A DNA stretch of 64,000 nt, taken from Epinephelus fuscoguttatus. Its lineage: Eukaryota > Chordata > Actinopteri > Perciformes > Serranidae. Position 1 is the first letter of the stretch. Each line of letters begins with the position of its first letter. Positions 13,110 through 26,260 of the stretch are shown piece after piece. Where the stretch lies: NCBI RefSeq assembly GCF_011397635.1, contig NC_064760.1, forward strand, positions 28,060,856 to 28,124,855. The letters are read 5' to 3'. The position numbers and the translations under genes were made by a program. Under the pieces are notes generated by a model. It was not told the origin of the DNA. It saw nothing but the letters and a program-made list of their open reading frames with translations, and searched no databases.

Positions 13110-13965
13110 GAGACAAGAATTTGCAAGCTAACGTTAGCTACTCCACCCTCCCTCCGCCTCACTCCCTGCCACTGCTTACCCAGGAGGAGAGCGGGCGGCA
13201 GTTCAGGAGATGGACCCTCTGTCGGCAGCTGTAGCAGCTCCAATCTGTCCAGTGCAAACCCCCAGTGTTAGGTGTCACAGCCGGCTGGTGAGCGCCGTGC
13301 TTAATCTAGGTAACTGCAGCAACAGAAAGTTTGCTGATCTGGCAGAGAGTCATAGCCGTCCGATCCCCCAGGGCTGGGGTTTGCACAGCTGAGTTTTGGT
13401 TGCTGCAGCCGCTGACTGTGGGATCGTCTCCGGACTTGTTGCCCACAGAGGTGGCGAGGTGTTCTGTAACAGCTGGGAGTGAGGCTAAGCAATACAGTTT
13501 GAGGCTCTAGCTAACGTGAGCTACATAAATGTGAACTTGCAACCCTGAGCCTTTAGCTCCTGTTAGCAGAAGGCTAAACTATAAGCAACATTTTCTGTGC
13601 ATTTCTGAAGTGCTTCGCCAAAATTGACACGTGTTTTATTTTGTTTATTGTCAGACTCTTTTTGGGTTGCTTTGCAGTGTAGATGGTTGTCACCAATGCA
13701 GGAATAGCATATTTCTCTGCAGGATTCTCTGCCATTGAATCAGGCTTTTACTGAAGGGACGTTCGCACGCATAAGCATTTGTAGACCAGCCAACAAGAAC
13801 GCCATGTCTCTGAACTGACCTGTGATTGGCCAAAGTCTCCCATCATGGCTTTTCTAAAGCCTTTTAACAGAGCCAAGAGGGGGTGTAAAAGTCTAGTTTT
13901 CTCCCAGTCCACTTGAATTACAATGTGCTCAAAGTTTAAATTGGGATTTTTGCCTCTTGAAGCCA
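13110..13965 (+). repeat. Interspersed repeat, forward member of an inverted intronic pair
   Basis: Shares long blocks with the reverse complement of 20795-21480: ctttgcag, ctctgcaggattctctgc, tttgtagaccagcca, cctgtgattggc, cagagccaagag, aagtctag and gggatttttgcc in the same order. The upstream halves match too (cctcactcc, ggaggagagc, ctggggtttgcac, cagctgggagtgagg, ctagctaac). The similarity is moderate to high over about 700-850 bp with small indels. The family looks like one widespread in fish genomes, but I cannot name its class. Confidence 0.6.
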
Positions 13966-16224
13966 AAATTAAACTGCAAGCCCCAGCATTAAGGGGCTTG
14001 TTTTAAAGTAGGGATGATTTTCTTTTGCTTTGTTTACTTTATTTCTAAAGAATACATTTGCACAGCACGCCAAGTCAAAATTTCCTTCCAAAAAAAAAAT
14101 AACAAATTTGAATCCTTTGTAAGGGGGGGTTATAAATGATTAATCACTTCCAAACCAGGATTTTTTCATTTTTTGTTGTTGTTCAAGGGTTGTTATTTTA
14201 ACTGTTTTTGTTATGGCGTATAGTTTTATGTTGTTTTTATGTGTGGTTTTATTTAATGGATACACATTTCCTGTGTTTTGTTGATCAGCGTCGGCTCACT
14301 GGGTACACTGTATGTTTTTATGTATAAATACATTAAACCTTAGACCCCGGTGCTTTTATGCATTCGCGCCCAGAGACCCATTGTCTCATCATCTGTTCAT
14401 AACTGTTGATGCTAACATTTCTGTCTTTGCAAATGAATGCCTCAAGATGGCAAATTACTTCAGTCTGATGAGTTTTAATTGCATGTCATCAATCACTGAC
14501 TGAGGGGGGAACAGTCATATTTCTTTATGCTGATATCATTTTGGAAGGGAAAGTTGAGCATGTACTGGTTTTAACGAGGCAACAAAGAATTCCACTTTAT
14601 GTTTTTGATAATGTAGTTATTTATGATAATGTTGTAAGAGGTATCAACATAGTGAAAACAATGTGAAAGGCCCCTGAGTAGTCACTGTGTCTCTACTGAT
14701 CGAATGTATCTTGCTTTAAGCAGCGAGTTGTAAATGTGTCTGTCAGCACTAAGGGATTCACCTCGGCCATCTGGACACTTGGGCTCTAATCTGCCCCGCT
14801 AATTATCAGTAATCTGGACAGCCTGGCTTGTCCTTGGTGCTGCAGTCCTGGGGATGGTTGGACCCTGGCTGAAAACCCAGCAGGAGAGGAGAAGCAGGTG
14901 GCAGGGGGGCTGCAGACTCTGCAAGGGCTGAGGGGTGCCAGGATGGGCTTTAGGGTGCTTAGACAGGCTAGTTTGGGACGGGCTGTGGTAGCCAGGCAGC
15001 AGCTCAGGGTGTTTTAAGCAGGGGGAGATAAAGAGGAGGCACGTGGAGCAGGTGAATCAGCACGACGCTTGGCTCCAATGCATTTTGTGCAAGTCTGCAA
15101 AAATAAAATCACATAATAGACTTCTCCACAGCCAAAAGAACTGAAAAATCTGCTTGTTAGTTATTGATGGCAGGCTCATGGGTTTCTTTCTTCTCTTTCC
15201 CCCCCTCTGTCCTCTAACCTTTTTGCTTTTCTTACTTGGCAGCAGCTCCTCGGTCTCCAGCTGTTTACGTCACGCATTTCCTCTACATTATGTAGATTGA
15301 CAGATCTGTAATTGCTCAGAGACTTGTGAGTACACTCCGGTGATTTTGATACGGGCGACTGTGCCTATGCTGCGCCGTGTAAAGTTAGTCAGAAGAATAT
15401 AGTGTTACCATGTCTGATTACGCCCCCCTCATGTATTTTCTCTGACGGCAATCAGTGAGAAAAGACAATGAATGAGAAGACAGTAGGTGGTGAGGCCCAC
15501 TCTGTCATTAGGCACCATACTGATCATTTCACAAAGCAGATGTTGCATATCTGAGCTGAATACCAGGTCATTAGATATAAAACATGTTGTAATTGCCAAG
15601 AATATGTAGCGTGAGCTCCCTTTAGAACAGCAGGATAGAGCCATATGTACAACTTCACACTCTCGACGAAAGGCTGCTCTCAGTCTGAGAGAAATTACTA
15701 TGCATTTGTGTAGCTCTGGCTCCTGCACGTCATTGTGGCGTTACCATGGAGATGATGCTGTCCTCTTGTTTGCCAGTCTCACCATCCCCAGGTCACAACA
15801 CCTGTCAGTGGCCACAGTGAATTTTAAAAAGTACCCGCCAGCTGAATGACCTCGTCATATTCAAGGTAACACAGAAGCAGCTGATACATTCATTTTTAAA
15901 CAGCTTTATTCTGCATTCATACAGTGTTCGGTATTAAAGTAGAACTGAAATCACAGTTTCCCATACAATATTTGTGTACTACAATGACACTGCAGCTATT
16001 TTTCAAAAGAGGATTAAACCATTGTTGGGCATGTTTGTGGAAACAGTCAGTGTATAAGCATCATCCTATAGCGCCTGTATACATTGATCCAGTTTTCCCC
16101 TTTTTTCAACAAGCCTGCATAGATTTGATGATTATATTTAGCAATTTAAGACGTATGTCATATAACACTGATCATTTGGGAGGAAAAGAACAAGTTCAAT
16201 ATTTGAGGACATACACGTTTCCAC

Positions 16225-16460
16225 TGTTTTTCTGAGAGTTAGATGAGAAGATTGTTACCACTCATATCTCTATGCTATGAAGCTGTGGCCAGCAGTTGCC
16301 TAACAGCGACTGGAAACAGGAAAACAACTAGCCTGATTGTGGATCTGTGGTCGCAGTTGCTTGGCGACCAGCGGAGACTCCAGAAAGATACTGAACTTAT
16401 CAAGAAATAGTCCGGTACATATCTACAGTGACCCTGAGAGCTCGATGCGCTATCAAGAAG
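16225..16460 (+). repeat. Fragment of a GAGAGTTAGATGAGAAGAT-type fish repeat
   Basis: The sequence ctgagagttagatgagaag, then ttaccactcatat, gaagctgtggccagcag and ctggaaacaggaaaac follows the wording of a common short teleost repeat. Other pieces in this window are at 20667-20765, 26106-26260, 54315-54515 and 55456-55510 (the last inverted). Confidence 0.55.
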
Positions 16461-16984
16461 GAAACACTTGCAAATAGACAAGACTCAAGCAAATTAAAAA
16501 ATAATCTTTACCAATCTGACAACACAGTAAAAACACTGCAGAGCGAGAAAATACAAAAGCACGCTGCAAATAATTCCAACAACAATGGACACTGCTTCTA
16601 GGGGACATGAAAAAGTGATGCGCATGGCTGCAGTTAATGTTAACCTGTACGACATCCCACAGGATTCAGATCTCACCAAAGAGTATCCAAGGTGTGGAGT
16701 CACACAGTAAAAATCCTTGCACATCAAGTCTGTATTTTTCATATGCTTTAGTAAATCAGTCATTCGATATGCACAGAAACCTTACACGCTGAGTCCAGTA
16801 AGATTTATTGTCCGATTCATTGAGAAAATTTCACAATACAAGACAAAATTGAAAGACACATATACTCCCTTGCCTCTCTCCAGTGGAGGTACCTCCCTAG
16901 CCTGGTTAAGACCATCCTGATGATGCATCAGTCTGGCCCCGCTGCCACCCAAAACACTCTCAGTGGGTGGGAGTACTCACCTTG

Positions 16985-17240
16985 ACAAACAAACTCCTTT
17001 AGCCAATCAGCGAAACAAAACACAGGGGAACAACTTCATCAGCAACAGAGCCAGTTGATAAATCAAGCTTTTGCCAACTCCAGTCGGTCTTTTCCTCTGA
17101 GAAACGCCATGAGTGCATACTCTTGTTCTGCTTTAATTGTTGTTATTGACTCTATTTCTGCAATAACTTCACTTATTGCTGTGTTTACTCTGCTGGGGAG
17201 CAGGAGCAGCCATTACTGCGTCTGCTTTATTTCAGTGCAC
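16985..17240 (-). pseudogene. Remnant of a RecQ-type helicase ORF (Walker A)
   Basis: On the minus strand, one frame reads IKAEQEYALMAFLRGKD (about 17145-17090). After a one-frame shift it continues TGVGKSLIYQLALLL (about 17084-17035). TGVGKS with SLIYQLA is the Walker A region of RecQ-like superfamily 2 helicases, and the block before it resembles the Q/motif 0 region. At least one frameshift and several stops break it. Many fish genomes carry repeated fragments of such helicase ORFs associated with mobile DNA. A MADF-like fragment lies upstream on the same strand (17905-18026), perhaps from the same element. The call is by motif only. Confidence 0.5.
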
Positions 17241-17864
17241 CTGTGCACCGCTTCATAGCAACGGCAAGCACCATGAAAGCTGTTTAAATGGAGTGTATTC
17301 TGTCAACCATGTAACTGTCAGCTGACAAAACAAACAGCAATGCCATCCTGCAGGTCAAAAGCCATGGTAGCTCTTCTAGTGCATGGACAATAATGTTTAT
17401 AATATGATTTTATGTAAGCCTGAATGACATCCATCAGTTCACTGTCTTATCCATCTCCCTTGACTTGTTTATATTGTATGTATCATGTTGTCATGGTGAT
17501 AGATTCATCACTCTTGAAAATGAAATTTAGTGGCAGATCTGGCGTATCTACCAGCTCCAATAACTATCAAAAGGTGTGCAGACTCCACCTGCCCAGTGCA
17601 CTGTTCTTCAGGCTACAACCTGCATTTTATGTCATAATTTACAACACAGTCCCTGACTGGTTGCTTACGGTTCGGCAAGTACCTCCCTGGCTGTCGCTAC
17701 TCTCTGCCTTCGTCATGCATTTGGCATGTGCTACCAGAGTTATACAGTACAGTATGGCTTTTAAATTGCCCTCTGCTGTCAGCATCATCACCACTGTTGT
17801 GCTTTTCTGGATATGCTGACTTTACCCTCTCTTTGTTGTGAAAGAATTCAAGAAGGGCATTTCC

Positions 17865-17865
<1 letters not shown>

Positions 17866-17895
<30 letters not shown>

Positions 17896-17904
17896 CTTCT
17901 TCTT
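17866..17904. repeat. (TTC)n microsatellite
   Basis: About 13 TTC units, read as an arginine run on the minus strand. Confidence 0.95.
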
Positions 17905-18026
17905 GCTGTCCACTTTTTGCCCTGTTCCTTCCTCTTGTTGTGGATGTATCTGTCCCGCAGGTTACGCCATATTTTCTTCGCTGCTTCTTGGTCTAACAAC
18001 TCTCTTAAGGCTTTTGACGGATGCAC
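17905..18026 (-). pseudogene. MADF/SANT-like fragment
   Basis: The minus-strand reading gives RELLDQEAAKKIWRNLRD then RYIHNKRKEQGKKW. The KKIWRNLRDRY block is typical of the third helix region of MADF (Myb/SANT-like) DNA-binding domains. The reading then runs into the TTC microsatellite as poly-arginine and on into noise. The first half of the domain is missing. MADF and SANT domains are common in PIF/Harbinger-type accessory proteins and in fish transposon-derived genes. This is probably a decayed transposon piece inside the KCTD intron. Confidence 0.4.
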
Positions 18027-18939
18027 AAAAACAAACCTGTTCCAAAAACTTTATTGAGTCATAAAGTTTTGAAACCAGTGTGGGAAGGTGATTGACACAA
18101 GTGAGGAGAACAGGCAAAATATATAGACTTAGTGTGCACAGGCCTTAACACAGGGAGGAACTTTTTTACTGCCCTTCCACACAGATACTGCACCAGTCAA
18201 ACTGCCAGGCAACATTGTTATTGGAGACCAAAATAAGATCTTAATTTTCTTCTTCTTGATAATAACAATTTTGACCAAGCATCTCCTATATGTTTACATT
18301 AAGTCTGGATGATAATACTATCTCAGTCATCCACAGTTTATTTAAAAAACCTCGCCATGGTTTCACCGAGTCAATGTGTATAATACACAGCGTGCTATGA
18401 TTTGAGTAAAATATTAAGATTCAGGTGGGGTGAAACAACATTACACACCGTAGAGGAGACATTTAGTGACTGAGAGGTGCTAAACCCTGGCAAGAGGCTA
18501 CATTAGAGTTGCTAATAGCAGTAATGATGGCAACGGAGAGATGTGTCACACTGAACAGATGGGAGAGACTGAGCCAGAGAGGAGAGGATGTGTGAGAAAG
18601 TGCTTTGGCTTTTGCATATATCCCTGGAGAAGTGGCCCGGGGAAAAGGGTTGAGTGCTCTCTTTCGCTGTTCTCCTCCATAAGGCTTAGTGGTGGAGGAA
18701 AGCATGGAGCCCATCCCCCAGTGGATTATTCCTTCGACACTGTTAAGCCCCCATACTCCCACGTCCAGGCGGCCCTTTAAAACACATGTATTCATTATGA
18801 GAGTCACTGAATGCGCCCAACACACAAACACAGACAGTGGTGAACATGTTTGTGTCAACCCCTCCTTCCCCTACATCTTCTTTCTTTCTCTCTGTCTTTA
18901 TTTGTCCTCCTTTCAAATGCCAGCACATGCCTAGAATAT

Positions 18940-19110
18940 AACCACACATGCGCACATACACATCTGCCCGCATACACACATGCAAACACCCACACCTACA
19001 CATACAGTAAACACACACGCGTGCTTACGCATGCACGCACAAACACACAAGACAACACACAAGCCCGTGCACTTTCTGTCACACATTCACACACAAACAC
19101 ACACTCGTAT
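18940..19110. repeat. Degenerate CA-rich region
   Basis: Many short CACA blocks alternate with CATACA, CACGC and GCACAC. ORFs across it on both strands (MQTPTPTHT..., MCVYCMC...) are low-complexity readings. Confidence 0.8.
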
Positions 19111-20666
19111 TCAGGTATTCAGAAAGCCAAGGCAGTGGGAGAAAATTCTGTGCCGCCTCCGTTTGACACAAGCAGCTTTTCCTGTTATATAAGACGAGTT
19201 ACCGTGACGATGAGCCCCGTTGAAGGAAAGAGTACAGGGCCTTTGTATGTCTGTACACATATGTGTATTTGGGCTGCGTGTGGCATACTGTACCTGCACA
19301 TCTCAGCATGAGCATGCGTGAGAGACTGTGAGAGAGCTTAGCAGTTCATATGTTTTTCCATATACTGTCGCAGCATGTGCTGTATGCAGCTGCCAGCTTC
19401 CCAGTGAGAGTTTAAAAGTGTGTTACTGTTGGGAGATGCAGTGCATGAGCAGTGCGCACACAGACTGTCATTAACTTGGTCTCAGGACATGTCCAAAGTC
19501 ATGTGGATAATAAAAAAAATGTTTATGTATTGGAGTTTTTTTCGGTCCACAGAGCATTTTATGATTGTTTTCTGTTCAGCGCCCACATTGAAATACAACA
19601 AAAACAAGGCTCACATCTCCTCTGTTTAACATTTGCAGTCATAAAGCTTTGCACTATTTCCTCCAGAGGTTTTTTGCAACGTTGTTTATTGTTTATAGGG
19701 CAGGCATGAAGACCAGAGGAAGTGTCCAGTATGGATCACATGACTTGAGAGCATGAGAATAACTACCAATCATATGTGACAGTAAAATTCTGGATTGGCT
19801 GTGTTCTCCCAGTTCTCCCTGCTGTGGTGTGTCCTCCATGGTCAGAAAACCAGGATTAGTGTGAAATGAAAGGCCAAAAAAAAAAACAGACAAAAGATGC
19901 ATTTTGAAATTTATCTGCTTTAGTGTGGACATGGGCGACAATTGCTGTGATTTGCACAGTGAATCCGAGGCTGTGCACCATCATGTAGACAGTGAAAATC
20001 ATAAGTAAAAGAGAGGCTGATTACCCACTCGCTGGTTGCTGGGAACAAAAAAATAGGCCGTTCGTAAAGAAAGAGGGGACGATTCAAAATGGTTGATGGG
20101 TTTTCAAATACCGAGAGGTGCAGAATGTGCATGTGCCGCTCCAACTATTCTGAGAAGTCGCACCGCAGCAACCTCTTCTGTCCTCACACAGAGATGAGAT
20201 GAAAAATCAACATACCGTGAAAAATTGCTTGTCAAGCTTCAGTCAGGAGGTTTCACGCCATCCGTTCAGTCACAGTATTCCTTCTAGGATAATGCACACA
20301 CAGGCAGAGGTAAAAGGGAACTTTGAAATTAAATGAAACTGTCCTCCACTCCCCTTATCTCTCATTTCCTGTCCTCTCCTGCCGAGCTCCTTTCTCTGCT
20401 AATTTCTGTTTCCATAATGCTCCTGCACGCTCTCGTGCCAGCATGTGTTTACTTTTGTAACTCTTGGAGACAAAAACTGCAAAGCTCAAAGCTGAGGTGC
20501 TTGTTCCTGTGCCAGCCACACACTACTGACTCACTTTGATAAGGAAAACAGAAAAAAAAATTGAAATGTAATCAAATTTCTGTGTGAAGCTCCACTCGTA
20601 GACCTCAGCTCAAACAGACCAGACACCTGTGTGTGAATATAATATTCAGCTGCTCGCTTATCAATT

Positions 20667-20765
20667 TTTAAAGGAATAATTTAACATTTTGGGAAATGCT
20701 TATTGGCTATCATGCTGAGTTAGATGAGGAGAGTATTACCACTCTCATAGGAGTTGTGTCAGTCT
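20667..20765 (+). repeat. Left end of the same fish repeat as 16225
   Basis: Begins tttaaaggaataatttaac, then attttgggaaatgctta, tgagttagatgaggagag and ttaccactctcat. It runs straight into the inverted repeat at 20795. Confidence 0.6.
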
Positions 20766-20794
20766 TCCCTTTTAAAGCTCAGATAGGCAGTTTT

Positions 20795-21480
20795 ATTCTG
20801 GTGTCATTGGGCAAAAATCCCATAATAAGCTTTGAGCATATTGTCATTCAACTGTTTTGAGAGAAAGCTAGACTTCTACATCTCCTCTTGGCTCTGTTTC
20901 CAGGCTTTAGAAAATCTAGGCCATGTCTGGAGACTTTTGCCAATCACAGGTCATTTCAGAGTGAGAGGGCGTTCCTATTGGCTGGTCTACAAATCCACAT
21001 GCGTGTGCATGTTCCTTCAGTGAAAGCATGATTCAATAGCAGAGAATCCTGCAGAGAAAGTTATTATTCCAGCATACACAACAACTGCCCATGCTGCAAA
21101 GCAACCAAAAAATGAACGTATCAAAAAGAGTCTGACAACGTCTTCTGGAAAGTGTTTTGAAGATGGAGAAAAATGTTTAGCCTTGAGGGCTGCTTCAAGT
21201 TCATGTTTACGTAGCTAAGGTTAGCTAGAGTCTTGAACCAGAGCATGTCCTCCGCCTCACTCCCAGCTGCTACAGACCACAACACTTGGATGAGAGCAAG
21301 CAGCAGCGGCAGACACTGAGCCCCCCAGTCAGCTGCCTCAGCAATACGATTCCAGCCAGTGCAAACCCCAGCTCCAGAGGACCAGACAGCCCTGACTCGG
21401 TCCAAAGGTCTGTCTCCTGAGCTGCTACCTGCTCTCCTCCTGGTGGGGAGTGAGGCAAAAGGACGATGGGGTGGCTAATG
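20795..21480 (-). repeat. Interspersed repeat, reverse member of the intronic pair
   Basis: The reverse complement aligns by eye with 13110-13965 (see shared blocks there). The two copies are about 7 kb apart in the same intron, in opposite orientation. Confidence 0.6.
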
Positions 21481-22525
21481 AAAGCTAGCTCATTCTTGTC
21501 TTATTTGTGGTCTGATAAACAGAGAGAAAGAGCGGGCAAGGAGGGCTGAGCAAATGTGCTGTGGGCAACTGTGCAGTGAAATAAGATTAAATAAATCATT
21601 GTATGGGAAATACTGGATTACTGTGTGAAGCGCTTGCATATGTGTGTGCCCATCTGGTGGGAGGGATGGGCATAGGACAGAGAGGGGAGAGGGCAGACAC
21701 CCAGGAAAGCCACTCAGCCCTGTAGCCAATTTTTCCCAGTGGCCACTTACGGTATTGCGGGGAAAAAAATCACCTGCGACCCAAAAAGCAATTTACCCAT
21801 AGACCTCCACTGTAAATGACACATCTGTAACAACTGCAAACAATTGTAACCGGTGAACTCTTGTGATGTCTGTGTTGTGTTGATATGAAGAGGCCCAGAC
21901 CGTGGATATCTTTGGAGGGGATCTCAGTTTAATCCTGACAGCAAATGGGGAAAACAAAATCCTCCATCAAACACAACCACACAAACTCAAACCTCTACAC
22001 AAATTAAGTGACACAGGATATGTTAGCATAAAATGAACATATAAACAGCTTAACAGTGCTAAAACACGGATATTACAACAAGAGCAATGTCACTTACCTT
22101 TCCCATGGACCCTGTTACACAAGGTCAAGGTCAACTCTTTCTATTACGAATTTTTGATCCATGGTGGTTTAATATGTAAAACTTTCCTAGAGCTGAGAAA
22201 AGCGATTTAAAATCCATGACATCATCAAAATGTTAAGTTCATGAGTCGAGCAGGAAAAATGTGCCGCATACCGCAGAAGTAAACCTTGCAAACTTTTTTG
22301 GCGTATGCGCCAGGCGAGCAATTCCATTGGAATGAGAAGGCACCATCTTGACATCCAGTATCTAGTTATCATTATATATCTATGGGAGAGAGGCGAGCAG
22401 CAGGGGGAGGGTGCAGGAGGACTACCCCAGAGAAAATCTTATCAAGAAAACAAATAAGCATATTTCCCAAATGACAAACTATTACTACAAACCATTCCTT
22501 AAATTTCACACACTTTAATTTCTAA

Positions 22526-23122
<597 letters not shown>

Positions 23123-23577
23123 AGCACTTCGCTGTGCTTAACGACTTAACAAGGATTTTATAACAATGTTGTGGACAGTGGACTCCAGCTTTATATTCAC
23201 ATTCCTCTGAGTCAGCAAGTTGACTTAAACCTCTAATGTAGTAGCTTTTGCATGTCAACAGAACTAAATTGTTTGATTATGTATAGCGCTTAGCTCGTCT
23301 AGCAATCACACGATTAAAACACTGAGATGAATCTTTTCCCATCATAGAAAACAACATCCCTCTAGAGATTGTTAGTGACACTTCTTCGTTCCACATATCT
23401 CTGTGGAGAAATTAAAAGAATATTGAAATCATTTTATTTTGACTCAGTCAAAGGATAATATGTAATGTTGTTAATTGGAGCTTCCTGCCCTGCTCTCTGT
23501 ACTGTATCCACTGATCAAGCAACTGGAAAATGTATGCTAAGTGTGACATTCTGGGCATTTTGACCTTGCTGATGCAA

Positions 23578-23583
23578 AATAAA
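23578..23583 (+). terminator. Polyadenylation signal of the KCTD gene
   Basis: AATAAA lies 455 bp after the stop, in gatgcaaaataaaagaaag. It is the first canonical hexamer after exon 2. Confidence 0.55.
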
Positions 23584-23918
23584 AGAAAGAAGTGAAATCT
23601 CTGGTGCTAATCATCTAAAATATCTCACCTCATCAATATTAACCGTACGACTTCAAAGTCTTTCTTCTCCTCGCTGCCTGTGAATCAAAAGCGCTGCAGT
23701 TTGGTTCATTTTGTGATTACATTATCTTCAAGCCGGCAATGGAAAGAATTCAGAGAGAGAATGCGTTGCACCGGGAAGCGCAGTGGGTAATTACAGACGG
23801 CCAGCATGTGGAATAATAATGACAATAATGACTACATGAACCAGTGCACAGTGCCATTTGTTCCTCTATCTGCTCTGCATAAAATGTTCACCCAGCTTCA
23901 CTAATGAATCACCAGGTT

Positions 23919-23971
<53 letters not shown>

Positions 23972-25032
23972 AGTCCTCATTATGGGATACATAGGATAAG
24001 TCACAATAAAATGAAAAATTGCTGGTCATTTATCTTTTCAGTCACCTTGTGAAATGATTCGCCACATCACAGTGTTCAACCACTTTAAAAGATTGCAAAA
24101 GTTTTTATAAATGTTTTTCTTATCAAGAGTGAGATACAAGGATCTCCACCACACTCATATTTGTGCATTGTGTACGAAGCTAGAAAGGGAGTGACCTATG
24201 TTCCCAAGCTCAACATCCGCTTATTTTGACTCTTTAAAGTGATCTTTCAAAGGGTTTTATGTTCTCAGAGATGTTTTTCCCTAAGTAAAATATTCAGTGT
24301 ATCATTCCCTAAGTCAATATGTTGAAATCACCCACCCGCAGCTTATAGCCTAGAGTGCTGCAGGGATGAGGTTTCCTTATAGGCCGAAGTGGAAGTTAGC
24401 GTTGCCCTGGTTCCCCTTAAAAAAAAAAGCCTTTGGGAGTTTTCCATTGGATTTTGAAATTTTGCCAAAAATACGTAAGCTCTGTGGCAAACAAAGTTAC
24501 TGACATGTTTTGTTCAGCCAGATAATTAACACAATTAACACCACTTTTATGATTTTCGAAGCATAATTGCAATCGTCAGAAGTAAAAAACAAAAAAAATA
24601 AATAAAATAAATAAATTTGTTAGGCTATAAATGAACTACACTACGCTTGCAGAAATTAGACTTCACCACCAAAACAAGGCTGCGGGGTATTTACTGGTGT
24701 CTTTTAAGTCAGTCATAAGTCTCCTAAGCTTCTGTTAACCATGGATCTTATTTTAGGCCTCTAACCAAGGACGCATTCAAAAAACCCACTGACTTCAAGA
24801 CGAGGGAACCAAGAGTGCTAAAATGCTAACTTATGTCCAGGTTTTAGGATCATTCCTGCTGCAGGAATCCTGCACCACTAAATACTGATATACCCTCAAA
24901 TATGTGGGCAAGACAGTTTCCTGATTTTAGCCATTGATACCTCTAGAGTGGAGCGTCCATATCCCTTTGCTCTTATGTTATTTGAACTACTAAGCTAGTC
25001 CCTACCAGTGTCTTACAATGTTAGTTTATACC
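23584..25032. other. Intergenic stretch with GT microsatellite
   Basis: Contains an uninterrupted GT run (23921-23965) and AT-rich DNA with an (AAAT)n patch near 24595-24617. No coding potential was recognised. Confidence 0.5.
23921..23965. repeat. (TG)n microsatellite
   Basis: About 22 TG units. Confidence 0.95.
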
Positions 25033-26105
25033 CCAGGGGCCGGTTGCACCAACTGGTCTTTACTAAGCCTGGTCGTAACTCCTAAGATGGTCTTTGTTAA
25101 GACCAGTCTTAAGGAGTGGACTTACACCAGTTGCACCAACAGGGCTTACGCCTGGTCTTAGCTACGCTGGTTTTAGCTGTGTGCGTCCATGTGAATGCCC
25201 CCAGAATGCCCCACGCGGTCTGCCTGGAGGAGCACGGTGACGTTAAATGATGCGCCGCTGAATCACCCCGTGTGCTTGACAGATGACAATTGACAGTTGA
25301 CAGCCCCTCTCATCTGTGTTGACAGTTTATTTACAGTTTAAGATTTGAAGAAAACATGAAGGATCAACGAAAAACTTTACCGATACTGAAATTAGAAAAT
25401 TAATCAAGCTGTACAGCCAGCACAGAGACGTATCACAATTAAGAAAAAACAGTCGGTATGGGCAGAGATAACAGGGCACATCAATATGTGTTCAGACTCT
25501 GGCTGCCTTCATACAGAGGCTGACATGAGGAAGAAGTGGAAAGATCTTCTCAGCAAGGCAAAAAATACATCTCCTCCAAAAACAAATCATCCAACTGGCG
25601 GGGGTCCTCCCCAAAAACCTCAATTTACAGTGACATCATTGTTGACGTATTTGGGGAGGATTCCCCTGCCTGGTGGGAAGGCTGGTGGTAGTGCTGTGTT
25701 GCAGCCCAACACAAACTGTAAATCCGGTGACAGCTCTTCAATAAGTTCAAACTGATCTCTCTGAAACCTCTCAATCAGCTCCTCGTCATTATATAGGCTT
25801 TGTCCAATTGCTTCTGTCCCTAATTACCCTCTCCCGTCTAAATGCCCGCTCGTATACAGACGGTGGATGAGACGTGCCATAACCAAGTTGCACTCTCTGC
25901 GCTCTAGAGCGCATGAGAGCAGCTTGATAATGACCTTACGCCTGCTCTTGACTAGGCGTAAGATTTACGCCCAGTCTTAGTGAGAAGAAGGCTTACGCCC
26001 TGTTGGTGCAACTGTCGTAACTATAAGGTCGGACTTAGAACGCCAAGTTACGACCAACTTAGCTTAAGACCAGGCTTAAGACCAGTTGGTGCAACCGGCC
26101 CCTGG
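25033..26105. mobile_element. PIF/Harbinger-type DNA transposon, internally deleted
   Basis: The ends are inverted: ccaggggccggttgcacc on the left and ggtgcaaccggcccctgg on the right. The similarity extends about 150 bp inward (accaactggtctt, gttgcaccaacagggc, gcctggtcttag against their complements). The inner part holds a broken Myb/SANT ORF on plus and, on minus near 25794-25680, YNDEELIERF followed by QRDQFELIEEL. That resembles the region just before the nuclease core in Harbinger transposases. The nuclease itself is missing. Harbinger elements carry these two proteins, a nuclease and a Myb-like partner. No clear 3-bp target duplication could be fixed at the ends. Confidence 0.65.
25356..25755 (+). 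pseudogene. Broken Myb/SANT-like protein of the Harbinger element
   Basis: Three frames carry successive parts. FTDTEIRKLIKLYSQHRDV (about 25376-25432) is a SANT helix start. WAEITGHINM then runs into the frame of 25486-25755, with DMRKKWKDLLSKAK, the helix-3-like KKWKDLL motif. IIVDVFGEDSPAW lies in a third frame near 25640-25675. At least two frameshifts and in-frame stops separate these parts. The family normally directs the Harbinger nuclease to the nucleus and to its termini. This copy is dead. Confidence 0.65.
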
Positions 26106-26260
26106 TGACGCTGCTAGATGCAGGGGCAGCTAAGATTAGCCTAGCATAAAAACTGCAAACAGCTAACCTGGCCGTGTCTAACGTAAACAAAATAACTGCA
26201 CCTCTAAAGCTCACCAACATGTTATATCTCATTTGTTCTCACAAAATTCCAAATTGTGAA
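26106..26260 (+). repeat. Internal piece of the 16225-type fish repeat
   Basis: The sequence gcctagcataaaaactg, cagctaacctggc, gcacctctaaagctcacc and aacatgttatatctcat follows the middle and right part of the repeat. Confidence 0.5.

Noticed and set aside
18850..19311. 153-codon ORF with many HTHTH repeats
   Set aside because: Low-complexity CA-rich reading.
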